Positions 53,807 to 62,011 of a DNA stretch of 62,011 nt are shown here, one piece after another. Every line of letters starts with the position of its first letter. Position 1 is the first letter of the stretch. The notes beneath the pieces were generated by a model, which was not told the DNA's origin, searched no databases, and worked only from the letters and a program-made list of their open reading frames with translations. Origin of the DNA: Candidatus Physcousia equi (lineage in GTDB: Bacteria; Bacteroidota; Bacteroidia; Bacteroidales; Bacteroidaceae); assembly GCA_018065005.1 (NCBI GenBank), contig JAGHUD010000039.1, positions 1-62,011 of the forward strand, given 5' to 3'. A program made the translations under genes and the position numbers.

Positions 53807-55243
53807 ATGAGACACACAGCAAAACTCCTCTTGGCAGTCTGCGCACTTGCCGTCATCCTCACTTCCTGCGCCGGCAGCAAGCAGCACCCCGACCTCACGC
53901 TCTACGAACTCAAGGGAGAGGTGAGGCAAGTCGTTGTTGACATTCAGAACACAGACGCAGACAAGGCACCGTTAGGCGAGCCCGTGCGCTTCACCTACAC
54001 CTTCGCGAAGGACGGTTCGCTTCTCGCTGAGGACGACAAGACCTTTGCCAAGGAAGACCTCAAACGAGACGAAAACGGACGCCTCATCGAACTCCAGATC
54101 AACCAGAGCGGGGAGGTGGACATCCAGGAGACACGCAGCTACACCTACACAGGTAGCCACGCCGCTCCCGACACCATCTTCACCCGCATCAGCGGCGAGT
54201 TCAGCAATGCCACGACAACGTCAAACACCTACGATGCCGATGGCAACCTGCTGGCTGCCAGAATGCTTGAGGTGTTTGATGGCAACACCTTAGAGAGCGA
54301 ATGTAAGTATCAAATCCTAGAGCGCGACGCACAGGGAAACTGGACCAAGCGATTCGCCACCATCACCGAGACAGAGCAACTGCTCGACGAGAACTGTGAA
54401 CTCGGCAGTCCCGAATTCCGCACACGCTACCAAATGGAGACACGCCAAATCACCTATTGGGGCGACGCAGAGCCCTCCGAAACGCCCGTCCTGGCAGACG
54501 GCGACCACGCGGGAGAGGCAGAGCCCAGCATCTTCGACGAATGCTACGACAAGCAAGGCATGGAGGAACTCATCTACTATGTAGCCCTGCGCGACACCCG
54601 TGGTCACGAGCAACCCGAAGCCTCATCTCCCACCGTCGAGGAGCAGTTCTATGGCAAGGGCTTCAAGGTGATGGCAGAGAGCGGAGCCGCTTCCTTCTCG
54701 GACTACGACAAGGATTGGCTCGAATGGAGCTGGCGCGGAGAGTCCTACTATTTCAAGCGTGCCGATTTCGAGCGTAAGTCCGTTCAGGTGTGTCGCCGCC
54801 TCAACACCAACTTCATCCCCTCGGGCAAAGAGATGTGGTTTCGTGCCGACGATGGCAGCACCATCACGCTCTCCATCATGGAGAAGAACGGCCACAGATT
54901 CCATCCCCTGGAAGAAGGCAGCCAGGAGGTGCTCGGACTGAACGTGGGTGAGAACGTCTACCTCATGCAGTTTGGAGGCGAGTATGGCAGCGAACCCTAT
55001 GTCCTGAGCGAGGAAGAAGGATTCGTAAAACTCTGCGGCATGGGCAGCTACATCTCGCGCAGCGAAGGCGATGTCAACGACTGCGACGGCGTGGTCATTG
55101 GCAGTAAGCTCACCTGCGATGCCTGGCACGTAGTCTTCCCCGACCCAGACTTCTGTTTTGAAGTCTACTATGTTCCTTCCGAAGAGGCACTCATGCTCTA
55201 CGGCACGCTCTATCGTTTCGACAAGACCACCGATATTGACTAA
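53807..55243 (+). CDS. YD-repeat lipoprotein with C-terminal domain of unknown function (second of three)
   Basis: The lipobox LTSC sets the lipidated Cys at residue 21. The first half has YD-type segments (TFAKDGSLLAEDDKTF, KRDENGRLIELQ, TYDADGNLLAAR). The second half (about residues 270-478) is a distinct aromatic and acidic domain with no family I recognise (KDWLEWSWRGESYYFKRADF, MWFRADDGSTITLSIMEKNG). HPDLTLYELKGEVRQVV near the N-terminus matches HPDLLFMQVHGPVKTI in the third lipoprotein, indicating common descent. It is outer-membrane associated by inference. Confidence 0.8.
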   Translation: MRHTAKLLLAVCALAVILTSCAGSKQHPDLTLYELKGEVRQVVVDIQNTDADKAPLGEPVRFTYTFAKDGSLLAEDDKTFAKEDLKRDENGRLIELQINQSGEVDIQETRSYTYTGSHAAPDTIFTRISGEFSNATTTSNTYDADGNLLAARMLEVFDGNTLESECKYQILERDAQGNWTKRFATITETEQLLDENCELGSPEFRTRYQMETRQITYWGDAEPSETPVLADGDHAGEAEPSIFDECYDKQGMEELIYYVALRDTRGHEQPEASSPTVEEQFYGKGFKVMAESGAASFSDYDKDWLEWSWRGESYYFKRADFERKSVQVCRRLNTNFIPSGKEMWFRADDGSTITLSIMEKNGHRFHPLEEGSQEVLGLNVGENVYLMQFGGEYGSEPYVLSEEEGFVKLCGMGSYISRSEGDVNDCDGVVIGSKLTCDAWHVVFPDPDFCFEVYYVPSEEALMLYGTLYRFDKTTDID

Positions 55244-55253
55244 CTCATCCCCT

Positions 55254-55877
55254 ATGAAACACATCCTTCCTTCTCTCCTCCTCGCTTTGCTCCTCTTCTC
55301 TTGCAAGGGGAAGCAAACAACGCAGTCATCTGCTGCTGACAGCACGGCAACACCCCGCACCGACAACGCTCAGGAGACGGCTTCAAGCCTCCACCCCGAC
55401 CTCCTCTTCATGCAAGTGCACGGTCCTGTCAAGACCATCACCCTGCACGGCTGTTCCTACGAATTTGGTCGCGATGGACAATTGCTCACCATCGATGGCA
55501 CCGACCCCACTTCGCCCGAAGCATCCACCATCTCCGTAGAGCGCGACAGCGAAGGGCGTATCGTGAAGAAGATTTGGACTGATGGCTGGAGCGACTATGT
55601 CTGGCAAGATGGGCTCATCGTCTCTGAATACAAAAACGATATGGATGATGAATACACCTATGCCTTCACCTACGACAACGATCCTGCAGGCTATCCTCGC
55701 CTTCAGTCTGCCCAAGTGGAAGAAAAGACTTGGAAGTACACCGAGGATAATGGCTATCAAGAGACCAAGCAGCGCAGCATCACCTATCATTATCTCCAGA
55801 GTGATGACCGCGGAAACTGGCTCACCCTAGAGCAGGACAATGACAAGACGGAGCGAACCATCACCTACTACGAGTAG
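55254..55877 (+). CDS. YD-repeat lipoprotein (third of three)
   Basis: I chose the ATG at 55254 (MKHILPSLLLALLLFSCKGK) because it gives a lipobox with Cys17; an upstream in-frame ATG within the previous gene adds no signal. The 207-residue protein has the HPDLLFMQVHGPVKTI segment shared with the preceding lipoprotein and YD-type strands (EFGRDGQLLTIDG, ERDSEGRIVKKIW, TYDNDPAGYPRL). It starts 10 bp after the second gene. The function is unknown; the set may have arisen by duplication. Confidence 0.8.
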   Translation: MKHILPSLLLALLLFSCKGKQTTQSSAADSTATPRTDNAQETASSLHPDLLFMQVHGPVKTITLHGCSYEFGRDGQLLTIDGTDPTSPEASTISVERDSEGRIVKKIWTDGWSDYVWQDGLIVSEYKNDMDDEYTYAFTYDNDPAGYPRLQSAQVEEKTWKYTEDNGYQETKQRSITYHYLQSDDRGNWLTLEQDNDKTERTITYYE

Positions 55878-55935
55878 GTCACTTCTCTCTCTCACACACT
55901 TGGGCTGACCCGACGAGTCTGACAACGCATTTCAG

Positions 55936-55979
55936 TTTCTGCAGCAGAACTTTTCAGTTTCTGCTGCAGAAAAAAAAAG
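55936..55979. repeat. 22-bp palindromic tandem repeat, locus D (2 units)
   Basis: Units start at 55936 and 55958: TTTCTGCAGCAGAA then CTTTTCAG, and TTTCTGCTGCAGAAA running into the A-run of the terminator. It lies between convergent genes. Confidence 0.85.
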
Positions 55980-56016
55980 CACGACCTCCTGAACAGGATG
56001 AATCGTGCTTTTTTTT
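55971..56016. terminator. Bidirectional terminator between the lipoproteins and the K+ channel
   Basis: AAAAAGCACGA pairs with TCGTGCTTTTT, with an inner stem TCCTG/CAGGA. Both strands carry T-runs. Confidence 0.9.
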
Positions 56017-56042
56017 GTGTCGTCCACCGTGTTTGGTGTACT

Positions 56043-56903
56043 TTATTTGTCGCCCTCCTTCCACGTCTCAATGGGAATGCTCTTGCCACAATGCGGGCAG
56101 AAGTGGGCATCGTCGGGCAGGGGGCACCCACATTCCGAACACTTGGGCTGCTTCTTCTTCGTCACGCGACGGTCGTGGATGAACTGTGCCGAGACGATAC
56201 CCGTGGGCACAGCCATGATGGTGTAGCCCAACAGCATCACAATGGCGCTCAGGATGCGCCCAAAACCCGTCACAGGGGCAATGTCGCCGTAGCCGACGGT
56301 GGTCATTGTGACAATCGCCCAATAGATGCTGGTGGGCACGTCGCGAAACTGCGATCCCGGCACGTCGCCCTCCACCATATACATCAGTGCACCGAGCGTC
56401 ACCGTCATGAGCACGACGAAGAGGAAGAAGACGAGTATCTTGCGGAAACTCAAGATGAGCGACTGAATAAGTTTGTCGCCCTCCTCCAGGAAACTGAAGA
56501 GCTTGAACACCCTGAACACGCGGATGAGACGGAAGGTGCGGATGACCATCAAGTAGCGCGCCGAACCGAAAATCCAACCCAGGTAGAGCGGAAGCGTAGA
56601 CAGCAGGTCGATGATGCCGAACACGCTCAGGGCGTAGCGCAGCGGCTTGCGTGCACACCACAGACGGCACAGATACTCCAGCGTGAAGAAGAAGGTGAAG
56701 ACATACTCCATCACTTTGAAGACCGTCTTCCATGCTCCCGTCACGGCATTCATGCTCTCTATGCTCACCACCAAAATGCTGGCAAGAATCGCCCACAGCA
56801 GCACCACATCGAAGGCCTTGCCTGCCTTTGTGTCGCTCTCGAAGATGATCTTGCTCACGCGGTCTTTCACGCATTGGCTCTTATAGAGTTCTTTTAGGTT
56901 CAT
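56043..56903 (-). CDS. Voltage-gated-type potassium channel with C-terminal zinc ribbon
   Basis: The protein has six membrane segments, an S4-like voltage sensor (RYLMVIRTFRLIRVFRVFKL) and the K+ selectivity filter TMTTVGYGD in the pore loop. The cytoplasmic C-terminus carries two CxxC knuckles (CSECGCPLPDDAHFCPHCGK) typical of a zinc ribbon, then SIPIETWKEGDK. The 286 residues resemble the Kv-type ion transporter family of bacteria. The S4 Arg spacing every third residue supports voltage sensing. The role of the zinc ribbon is unknown; it could mediate assembly or ligand control. Confidence 0.92.
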   Translation of the reverse strand: MNLKELYKSQCVKDRVSKIIFESDTKAGKAFDVVLLWAILASILVVSIESMNAVTGAWKTVFKVMEYVFTFFFTLEYLCRLWCARKPLRYALSVFGIIDLLSTLPLYLGWIFGSARYLMVIRTFRLIRVFRVFKLFSFLEEGDKLIQSLILSFRKILVFFLFVVLMTVTLGALMYMVEGDVPGSQFRDVPTSIYWAIVTMTTVGYGDIAPVTGFGRILSAIVMLLGYTIMAVPTGIVSAQFIHDRRVTKKKQPKCSECGCPLPDDAHFCPHCGKSIPIETWKEGDK

Positions 56904-56998
56904 GCTTCTTCTTTTCGTTTTTTCTATTGCTCAAAAAGGGGAAAAACAGCTCGTGCTTGCACCCTTCCCCTCGTGTCAGTTTCGTGCCGCATGGTGTC

Positions 56999-57451
56999 CT
57001 ATTGCACACTCGAGACAACGAAGATGAGGATGGCATAGCGTGCCGCCTTTCCGATGAAGATGGCAAGCAGCGACAGCCAGGGATTGCAGCGCATAAAGCC
57101 CATCATCACCGCAATGGCGCTGCCCAGGATGGGAATGAAGCATAGCACACCTGCCCACGCACCATACTTCTCCATGATACGCTCCTGTCGCGCCCTTTGC
57201 TTGGGGTCCTTGGGGAGAAGTTTGTTGCGCCATGACGGTTTTCCGAGTCGCCCGACGCCATAATTGAACATCGAGCCGCCCACATTGCCTATCGTGGCTG
57301 AGATGAAGAGCGGCAGCGGATCGGCACCGCTCACCTGGAGCACCACCATGACAGCTTCACTGCTAAACGGAAAAACACTGCCCGCAATGAAGGAGGCAAC
57401 GAACATGCCTACATAGCCATACTGTGCAAGAAAGTCGATGAAGGCATCCAT
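56999..57451 (-). CDS. YqaA-like DedA/SNARE-associated membrane protein
   Basis: I chose the start at 57451 (MDAFIDFLAQYGYVGMFVAS) since it gives the family N-terminus and a length of 150 residues; the longer frame upstream overlaps the next gene. The protein has FPFSSEAVMVVLQ, ATIGNVGGSMFNYGVGRLGK, and KYGAWAGVLCFIPILGSAIAV, matching YqaA-type DedA relatives, which may act as lipid or proton-linked transporters. It overlaps the polytopic membrane gene by 43 bp, so the two are coupled. Confidence 0.88.
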   Translation of the reverse strand: MDAFIDFLAQYGYVGMFVASFIAGSVFPFSSEAVMVVLQVSGADPLPLFISATIGNVGGSMFNYGVGRLGKPSWRNKLLPKDPKQRARQERIMEKYGAWAGVLCFIPILGSAIAVMMGFMRCNPWLSLLAIFIGKAARYAILIFVVSSVQ

Positions 57452-58380
57452 ATATTCAGGTAAGCTAAGGCTCCGAAGGCAAGCACCGTGAGCACGAAGA
57501 GGGCATTGGTGAACCAGGAGCTGGTGAGGGCAAAGAAATGGGCTATGAGGGGCGAGGCGGTGACCATGAGCATCGGGAGCATGGTGTCGAGGTGGTCGGG
57601 CTGCAAGCCGACGTAAAGTTCGATGACTACAAACTGCGAACAGAGGATGTAGAACATCATGCGCACCTGGATGCGGTCGTCGTAGCTCGTGGAGAGATAG
57701 TGCAGCATACCCAACAAGCCCAGCAGTGACAGCAGCAGCCACGAACAGCCTTGCTGCAGTGTGAGCAGTGGGTAGAGGTCGGAATCGATGAGGTGGAGCG
57801 CTGTGATCTGGTTGACCCAGTTGAGCAGCGTCGCATGGTCGTTATGCGACAGCCACCACACGCTCCACAAACTCAGGGGCAGGAGGCAGCCCACGATGGC
57901 TGCGCAAAAGGTGCGCCAGGACATGCTGCGCAGAAAGGTGGTTTGGTAGCAAAGGAAGAGGGGCAGGCAGACGATCATCTGAGGAACAAAGATGCTGCCG
58001 ATGCCCACCATCAGCGCCCAATGGAAGGTCGTTGTCTGGCAACGGTGCTTCTGGAAGGTGCAGAAGAGAAGATAATAGGAGGCTGCCAGAGAGAAGGCGG
58101 ACGTGAGCTGAGGTGTCCAGCGGTGGACGAGGGGAATGGCTGCTGCAGAAAGCAACCAGGTGGAGGATACCAAACGGGTGCGGATGCGCAGAAGGATGTT
58201 GCGGTTGTTCAGTTCTACAAGCACGTAGGTCGTTGCTGCCACAAGGAGCAGACCGCCGCCGCGTTCCCACCAGTCATCATCGTCCGAACTGAGCCACCAT
58301 AGTGCCACGCAGCACAAGGTGCAGAGGGGCAGCGTGAACACGCTGCCCGATATGTAGTTCTGTAGTCGATCGCGTCGCAT
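57409..58380 (-). CDS. Polytopic membrane protein of unknown function
   Basis: The 323-residue protein has about nine hydrophobic segments (VFTLPLCTLCCVALWWL, LLVAATTYVLVEL, WALMVGIGSIFVPQMIVCLPLFL, FCAAIVGCLLPLSLWSVWWL, CSWLLLSLLGLLGMLHYL, and others). I recognise no transporter or enzyme motif. It starts directly after the purD stop codon and overlaps the YqaA-like gene, so it is part of the purD operon. It could be a glycosyltransferase-like or transport membrane protein, but I cannot support a specific role. Confidence 0.8.
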   Translation of the reverse strand: MRRDRLQNYISGSVFTLPLCTLCCVALWWLSSDDDDWWERGGGLLLVAATTYVLVELNNRNILLRIRTRLVSSTWLLSAAAIPLVHRWTPQLTSAFSLAASYYLLFCTFQKHRCQTTTFHWALMVGIGSIFVPQMIVCLPLFLCYQTTFLRSMSWRTFCAAIVGCLLPLSLWSVWWLSHNDHATLLNWVNQITALHLIDSDLYPLLTLQQGCSWLLLSLLGLLGMLHYLSTSYDDRIQVRMMFYILCSQFVVIELYVGLQPDHLDTMLPMLMVTASPLIAHFFALTSSWFTNALFVLTVLAFGALAYLNIWMPSSTFLHSMAM

Positions 58381-59685
58381 TTACAGGTCTGCTCCGATGT
58401 CGCTGCGGAAATACTTCTTTTCGAACTGTATCTTCTGGGCTTCCTGGAAGCTCTTTGCCAGTGCCTCTGCTTTGTTGGCGCCGTAGCTGCTCACTGCGAT
58501 GACACGTCCGCCAGAGGTGACCACCTGGCCTTCCTTCTGTGCGGTGCCGGCATGGAAGACGATGCTGCCTTCTACCTGCTCGATGCCGCTGATGGGGAAG
58601 CCCTTCTCATAGGCTTCGGGATAGCCGCCGCTGACAAGCATTACGCACACGGCGCTGCGCGGGTCGAACTCAATCTGTTTCGTTCCGAGTGTCTGAGTGG
58701 CAACGCCTTCTAACAGGTCGACGAGGTCGCTCTTGATGCGCAGCATGACGCTCTCTGTTTCTGGATCGCCCATGCGCACGTTGTACTCGATGACCTTCGG
58801 ATTGCCTTCCACGTTGATGAGGCCGAAGAAGATGAAACCCTTGTAGTCGATGCCTTCAGCTGCCAAACCTTCGACGGTGGGGCGTATGATGCGTTCCTCA
58901 ACCTTCTGCATCCAGGCTTTGTCGGCAAACGGTACGGGGCTCACGCTGCCCATGCCGCCGGTGTTGAGACCCGTGTCGCCTTCGCCGATGCGCTTGTAGT
59001 CCTTGGCTTCGGGCAGGATGACGTAGTCCTTGCCGTCGGTGAGCACGAACACGCTGCATTCGATGCCGCTCATAAACTCTTCGATGACTACGCGGCTGCT
59101 TGCTCCGCCAAACATGCCGCCAAGCATCTCTTCGAGCTCGCGCTCTGCCTCTTCAAGTGTGGGCACGATGAGCACACCCTTGCCGGCACACAGTCCGTCG
59201 GCCTTGAGCACATAGGGGGGCTGGAGGGTCTTGAGGAATGCCTTGCCTTCGGCGAGTGTCTCGCCAGTGAAGGTCTGATAGGCTGCGGTGGGGATGCCGT
59301 GGCGCTGCATGAATCCCTTGGCGAAGTCCTTGCTGCCTTCGAGCACAGCACCTTGCTTCGACGGACCGATGACGGGCACCGTCTTCAGTGCTTCGTCTTG
59401 TTTGAAATAGTCGTAGATACCCTTCACCAGAGGGTCTTCAGGACCCACCACCACCATGTCGATTTGCTTCTCGAGCACGAATGTCTTGATGGCATCAAAG
59501 TCGTCTGCCTTCATGGCTACATTCTCGCTCACACACTTGGGGGTGCAGTGGCAACCGCTGCAAGTGAGTCCTGCCGTTCCCGCATTGCCGGGTGCTACGT
59601 ACAACTTCTCTACCTTCTCGCTTTGTGCAATCTTCCAGGCAAGCGCATGTTCGCGACCGCCCGAACCTAATAGTAATATCTTCAT
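58381..59685 (-). CDS. purD: Phosphoribosylamine--glycine ligase
   Basis: PurD joins phosphoribosylamine and glycine with ATP in purine synthesis. The 434-residue ATP-grasp enzyme begins [19 protein letters not shown], with [37 protein letters not shown] and [20 protein letters not shown]. The ATP-grasp catalytic region includes [20 protein letters not shown]. The remaining purine genes are not in the window. The membrane protein gene follows with no gap; ptpA ends 57 bp upstream. Confidence 0.97.
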   Translation of the reverse strand: MKILLLGSGGREHALAWKIAQSEKVEKLYVAPGNAGTAGLTCSGCHCTPKCVSENVAMKADDFDAIKTFVLEKQIDMVVVGPEDPLVKGIYDYFKQDEALKTVPVIGPSKQGAVLEGSKDFAKGFMQRHGIPTAAYQTFTGETLAEGKAFLKTLQPPYVLKADGLCAGKGVLIVPTLEEAERELEEMLGGMFGGASSRVVIEEFMSGIECSVFVLTDGKDYVILPEAKDYKRIGEGDTGLNTGGMGSVSPVPFADKAWMQKVEERIIRPTVEGLAAEGIDYKGFIFFGLINVEGNPKVIEYNVRMGDPETESVMLRIKSDLVDLLEGVATQTLGTKQIEFDPRSAVCVMLVSGGYPEAYEKGFPISGIEQVEGSIVFHAGTAQKEGQVVTSGGRVIAVSSYGANKAEALAKSFQEAQKIQFEKKYFRSDIGADL

Positions 59686-59742
59686 GTCTTTTTGGCTTTT
59701 TGTGTCTCAGAATATGATTGTCGATGTCGCGCAGCAGGGACA

Positions 59743-61887
59743 CTACTTCAGGTAGTCCTCAAAGTATCTTGTGATGCGCTCGTGGAGGTGCACCTGCTCG
59801 TTGCCGTACATGTTGTGGCCACCACCGGGATAGGTGAAGAAGTCTGGCTGGGTGCCGGCGTCGATGCACGCTTTGAGAAAGGAGAGCGTGTGCTGCTGCA
59901 CGCAGGTGGGGTCGTTGTAGCCCGTGATGAGTTGCAAGCGACCGCGCAGGTTCTTTGCCTTGTTCAGCAGACTGCTGCCTGCATAGCCCTCGGGATTGAG
60001 CTGAGGAGTGGACATGTAGCGTTCGCCATACATCACTTCATAGTATTTCCAGTCGATGACCGGACCACCAGCAACACCCACCTTGAAGGTCTCGGGATGC
60101 GAGCACATGAGGTTGGTGGTCATGAATCCGCCAAAGCTCCAACCATGCACACCCATGCGGTCTGCGTCCACATAGGGCAGCGATTTGAGGTAGGCAACGC
60201 CCATCATCTGGTCCTCCATCTCCACGTCACCCAAGTGGCGGTAGGTGGCTTGCTCGAAATCCTTGCCGCGCCATTCGCTGCCGCGGTTGTCGAGCACGAA
60301 AAGCAGGAATCCCTTCTGTGCCATGTATGCCTCCCAAGGGCGCATGCTCCAATGCCAGCTGGCATCCACGTTGTGGGCGTGGGGTCCGCCGTAGACATAG
60401 ATGATGGTGGGATATTTCTTGTTGGGGTCGAAGCCGATGGGCTTCACCATGCGGTAGTAGAGGTCGGTGGTGCCATCGTTTGCCTTGATGCTTCCGCTTG
60501 TCACTTCGGGGGTGTTGTAGCCCTTTTCCTGCCAAGGGTCGGCAGCGAGCAGGATGTTCTTGCCCTTGCCCGTCTTGGTGTTGAGCAGATTCACGCTGCG
60601 CGGCACGGTGGGCGAGGTGTAGCGGTCGATGATCTGCTGTCCGTCGGCGCTGAGCGATGCTCCATGCACACCGTCCTGCTCGCCGATGAGTGTGGGCTTG
60701 CCTCCCTTGACACTGATGCTGTAGAGGCAACTCTGTCTGGGGTCGCTCTCGTTGCTGCAGTAGATGATGCTCTTGTTCTTGGGGCAAAAACCCACGAACG
60801 CTTGCACGACCCACTTGCCTTTGGTGATCTGTGTCAACTGATCCGTTCTTAGGTCGAGCAGATAGAGGTGGTTGTATCCATCGCGCTGACTCTGCATGAC
60901 TGCCTTGGTGGTGTCCCAGGGGAGAAACTCGAGTCCGTTCATAGGTTCTACGTATTTCTCGTCCGTCTCGCGCAGAACGGTGCGCAAGCGCTTGCCCGTC
61001 TCTGTGCTGTATGCCACGAGGCGCATATCGTTTTGCGCTCGGTTGAGTTCGAAGATGTAGAGTGTTTTGCCGTCTGGCGCCCATGAGAGGTTGGTGTGGT
61101 AATCGTCGGCTGCGCCTTCGATTTCAACCCACACGGTCTTTTGCGTTGTCACATGGAAGATGCCCACCCTGACCTGATGGCTGCGTTCGCCAGCCATGGG
61201 GTAGTGGTCGATGGTGGCAGTGGCGATGCGTGTGGTGATGTCCACCTGCGGATAGCTGGGCACCATAGACTGGTCCATGCGGTAGAAGGCGAGTTGCTGT
61301 CCGTCGGGACTCCAGAAGGTGCCCTTGGAGATGCCGAACTCGTCGCGGTGCACACTCTGTCCGTAGACGATGTTGCTCGTGCCGTCCGTGCTTCCGTCCG
61401 TGCTCACTTGCAGTTGTTGGCCCTGAGCGTCCATCACATAGAGGTTGCCTTGCAGGGTGAATGCCATGTTTTTGCTCTGCACGTTGAAGTCGCAGTGGGC
61501 TGCCCCCTTGGGCAGTGTCTTGTCGAAGACGGTCTCGCCCGTTTGGAAGTTCACCTGCACCCATCTGTTGCTGCGAGCCATCTGCACGATGGGGTGGTCA
61601 GCATAGGGGAATGCCAGGTTGTGGCCGCTCGATACTACGTCTTCTCCCACCCAAGTGTTGATTTGCTTCACGCTGACGAGGCTTTTGCCCGTCGTGAGGT
61701 TCTTGACCTCGTCGGGTGTGGTTTCCAGCGGCGTGTTGCCCCACCATGTGGTGTAGATGTTCGCTGCGCGGAAGTTATGTGCATTGCTTCCGCCCCACAT
61801 CAGGTCGTCGAGCGTGAAACTCTTCTGAGCCATCACATTTGTACATACAGCCATAGCAACGAACAATATAATCTTTTTAATCTTCAT
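59743..61887 (-). CDS. ptpA: Prolyl tripeptidyl peptidase-like S9 serine peptidase
   Basis: This secreted S9 peptidase likely removes N-terminal tripeptides after Pro. I chose the start at 61887 (MKIKKIILFVAMAVCTNVMAQ) for its signal peptide. An N-terminal beta-propeller with HRDEFGISKGTFWSPDG, FYRMDQSMVPSYPQVD and NLSWAPDGKTLY precedes the alpha/beta-hydrolase domain. The triad is Ser584 (GWSFGG), Asp659 (GYNDPT) and His691 (GGGHN). The motifs FYRMDQSMV, GVAGGPVIDWKYYEVMYGERY and YVYGGPHAH closely match the P. gingivalis enzyme as I recall it. It should act at the cell surface or periplasm in peptide nutrition. Its start overlaps the end of the upstream Arg/Gly-rich gene by 11 bp. Confidence 0.9.
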   Translation of the reverse strand: MKIKKIILFVAMAVCTNVMAQKSFTLDDLMWGGSNAHNFRAANIYTTWWGNTPLETTPDEVKNLTTGKSLVSVKQINTWVGEDVVSSGHNLAFPYADHPIVQMARSNRWVQVNFQTGETVFDKTLPKGAAHCDFNVQSKNMAFTLQGNLYVMDAQGQQLQVSTDGSTDGTSNIVYGQSVHRDEFGISKGTFWSPDGQQLAFYRMDQSMVPSYPQVDITTRIATATIDHYPMAGERSHQVRVGIFHVTTQKTVWVEIEGAADDYHTNLSWAPDGKTLYIFELNRAQNDMRLVAYSTETGKRLRTVLRETDEKYVEPMNGLEFLPWDTTKAVMQSQRDGYNHLYLLDLRTDQLTQITKGKWVVQAFVGFCPKNKSIIYCSNESDPRQSCLYSISVKGGKPTLIGEQDGVHGASLSADGQQIIDRYTSPTVPRSVNLLNTKTGKGKNILLAADPWQEKGYNTPEVTSGSIKANDGTTDLYYRMVKPIGFDPNKKYPTIIYVYGGPHAHNVDASWHWSMRPWEAYMAQKGFLLFVLDNRGSEWRGKDFEQATYRHLGDVEMEDQMMGVAYLKSLPYVDADRMGVHGWSFGGFMTTNLMCSHPETFKVGVAGGPVIDWKYYEVMYGERYMSTPQLNPEGYAGSSLLNKAKNLRGRLQLITGYNDPTCVQQHTLSFLKACIDAGTQPDFFTYPGGGHNMYGNEQVHLHERITRYFEDYLK

Positions 61888-62011
61888 CGTCAAATCTTCT
61901 TTTAAAGTTTCCACCATCTTTGCGCGGCTTGCGGTTGCCGAAGTCACGACGATCAAAGTCTCTGCCGCCACGGCGCTCTTCGCGTTCTCCGCGGAACCCG
62001 CCTTCACGACG
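61877..62011 (-). CDS. Arg/Gly-rich C-terminal tail of an RNA-associated protein (5' partial)
   Basis: In the minus-strand frame from the window edge, 44 residues read to a TAA at 61877-61879. They are dominated by Arg, Gly, Asp and Phe (RREGGFRGEREERRGG, then RDFDRRDFGNRKPRK) and end RRFDDED. Such tails occur on pseudouridine synthases, DEAD-box helicases and other RNA-binding proteins in Bacteroidales; which one this is cannot be told from the tail. The reading frame overlaps the ptpA start by 11 bp, so the two are probably translationally coupled. The start lies beyond the window. Confidence 0.65.
   Translation of the reverse strand, partial: RREGGFRGEREERRGGRDFDRRDFGNRKPRKDGGNFKRRFDDED

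Noticed and set aside
18368..55979. The 22-bp arrays as CRISPR
   Set aside because: Units are contiguous, with no unique spacers and a period of only 22 bp, and no cas genes are present.
57452..57742. N-terminal extension of the YqaA-like gene
   Set aside because: The extra 97 residues are an Arg/His/Pro-rich shadow of the overlapping membrane protein gene; the start at 57451 gives the expected length.
1..62011. tRNA, rRNA, insertion sequences, prophage or toxin-antitoxin genes
   Set aside because: I looked through the intergenic gaps for T-arm consensus, transposase motifs and short paired ORFs and saw nothing convincing; a covariance or profile search was not possible.

Overview
The window looks like a chromosomal segment from a Bacteroidota species of the order Bacteroidales, most likely Prevotellaceae. 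The evidence is the recurring promoter form (TTG, then TAnnTTTG starting 23 nt downstream), the near absence of Shine-Dalgarno leaders, gene orders I know from Bacteroides and Prevotella (ftsX-DUF3098-uppP-truB-queA-folK; mnmG-apt-uvrC-dtd-deoC; frdCAB), many Sec/lipoprotein surface proteins, secretion-tail-like C-termini, and a prolyl tripeptidyl peptidase resembling that of Porphyromonas gingivalis. I saw no rRNA, tRNA, CRISPR array, insertion sequence, prophage or conjugative gene.

Layout. 1-4.6 kb: a 5'-truncated secreted dockerin/beta-helix carbohydrate-binding protein and a plugless outer-membrane barrel. 4.9-7.0 kb: ychF and lgt. 7.3-9.7 kb (minus): lemA, a TPM-domain protein and a 17-residue-repeat secreted protein, divergent from an orphan AraC-type DNA-binding domain. 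10.6-16.6 kb (minus): mutS, a CPA2 antiporter and nadA. 17.1-18.4 kb: a SpoU-type RNA methyltransferase and a short TatD hydrolase. 18.5-28.1 kb (minus): a secreted glycan-processing island with a tandem-SGNH protein, a 1921-residue SGNH-SGNH-lectin-sialidase protein and a fibronectin-like secreted protein. 28.3-32.1 kb: polA and a divergent polyprenyl synthetase. 32.6-40.4 kb (minus): an OmpA lipoprotein, deoC, dtd, uvrC, apt and mnmG. 40.7-44.6 kb: fumarate reductase/succinate dehydrogenase, convergent with a CoA-transferase. 46.9-55.9 kb: miaB, ftsX, DUF3098, uppP, truB, queA, folK and three tandem lipoproteins. 56.0-62.0 kb (minus): a K+ channel, a YqaA-like protein, a polytopic membrane protein, purD, ptpA and the tail of an Arg/Gly-rich protein.

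How the genes fit together. Most of the window is housekeeping: DNA repair and replication, tRNA modification, envelope biogenesis, NAD, purine and folate synthesis, and succinate/propionate-type fermentation. The accessory content concerns host glycans (sialic acid release with probable deacetylation) and surface display.

The least expected features are: (1) a 22-bp tandem repeat built on a 15-bp palindrome, found in four separate gaps, each between convergent genes; (2) a Cys-rich tail (about 25 Cys, five exact DECCKGAC repeats) on the fumarate reductase cytochrome b subunit, whose mRNA leader also carries four 33-bp repeats; (3) the SGNH-sialidase fusion; (4) a DNA polymerase I that has lost every proofreading carboxylate; (5) a roughly 37-residue Ser/Pro/Thr/Cys-rich insertion in MnmG.
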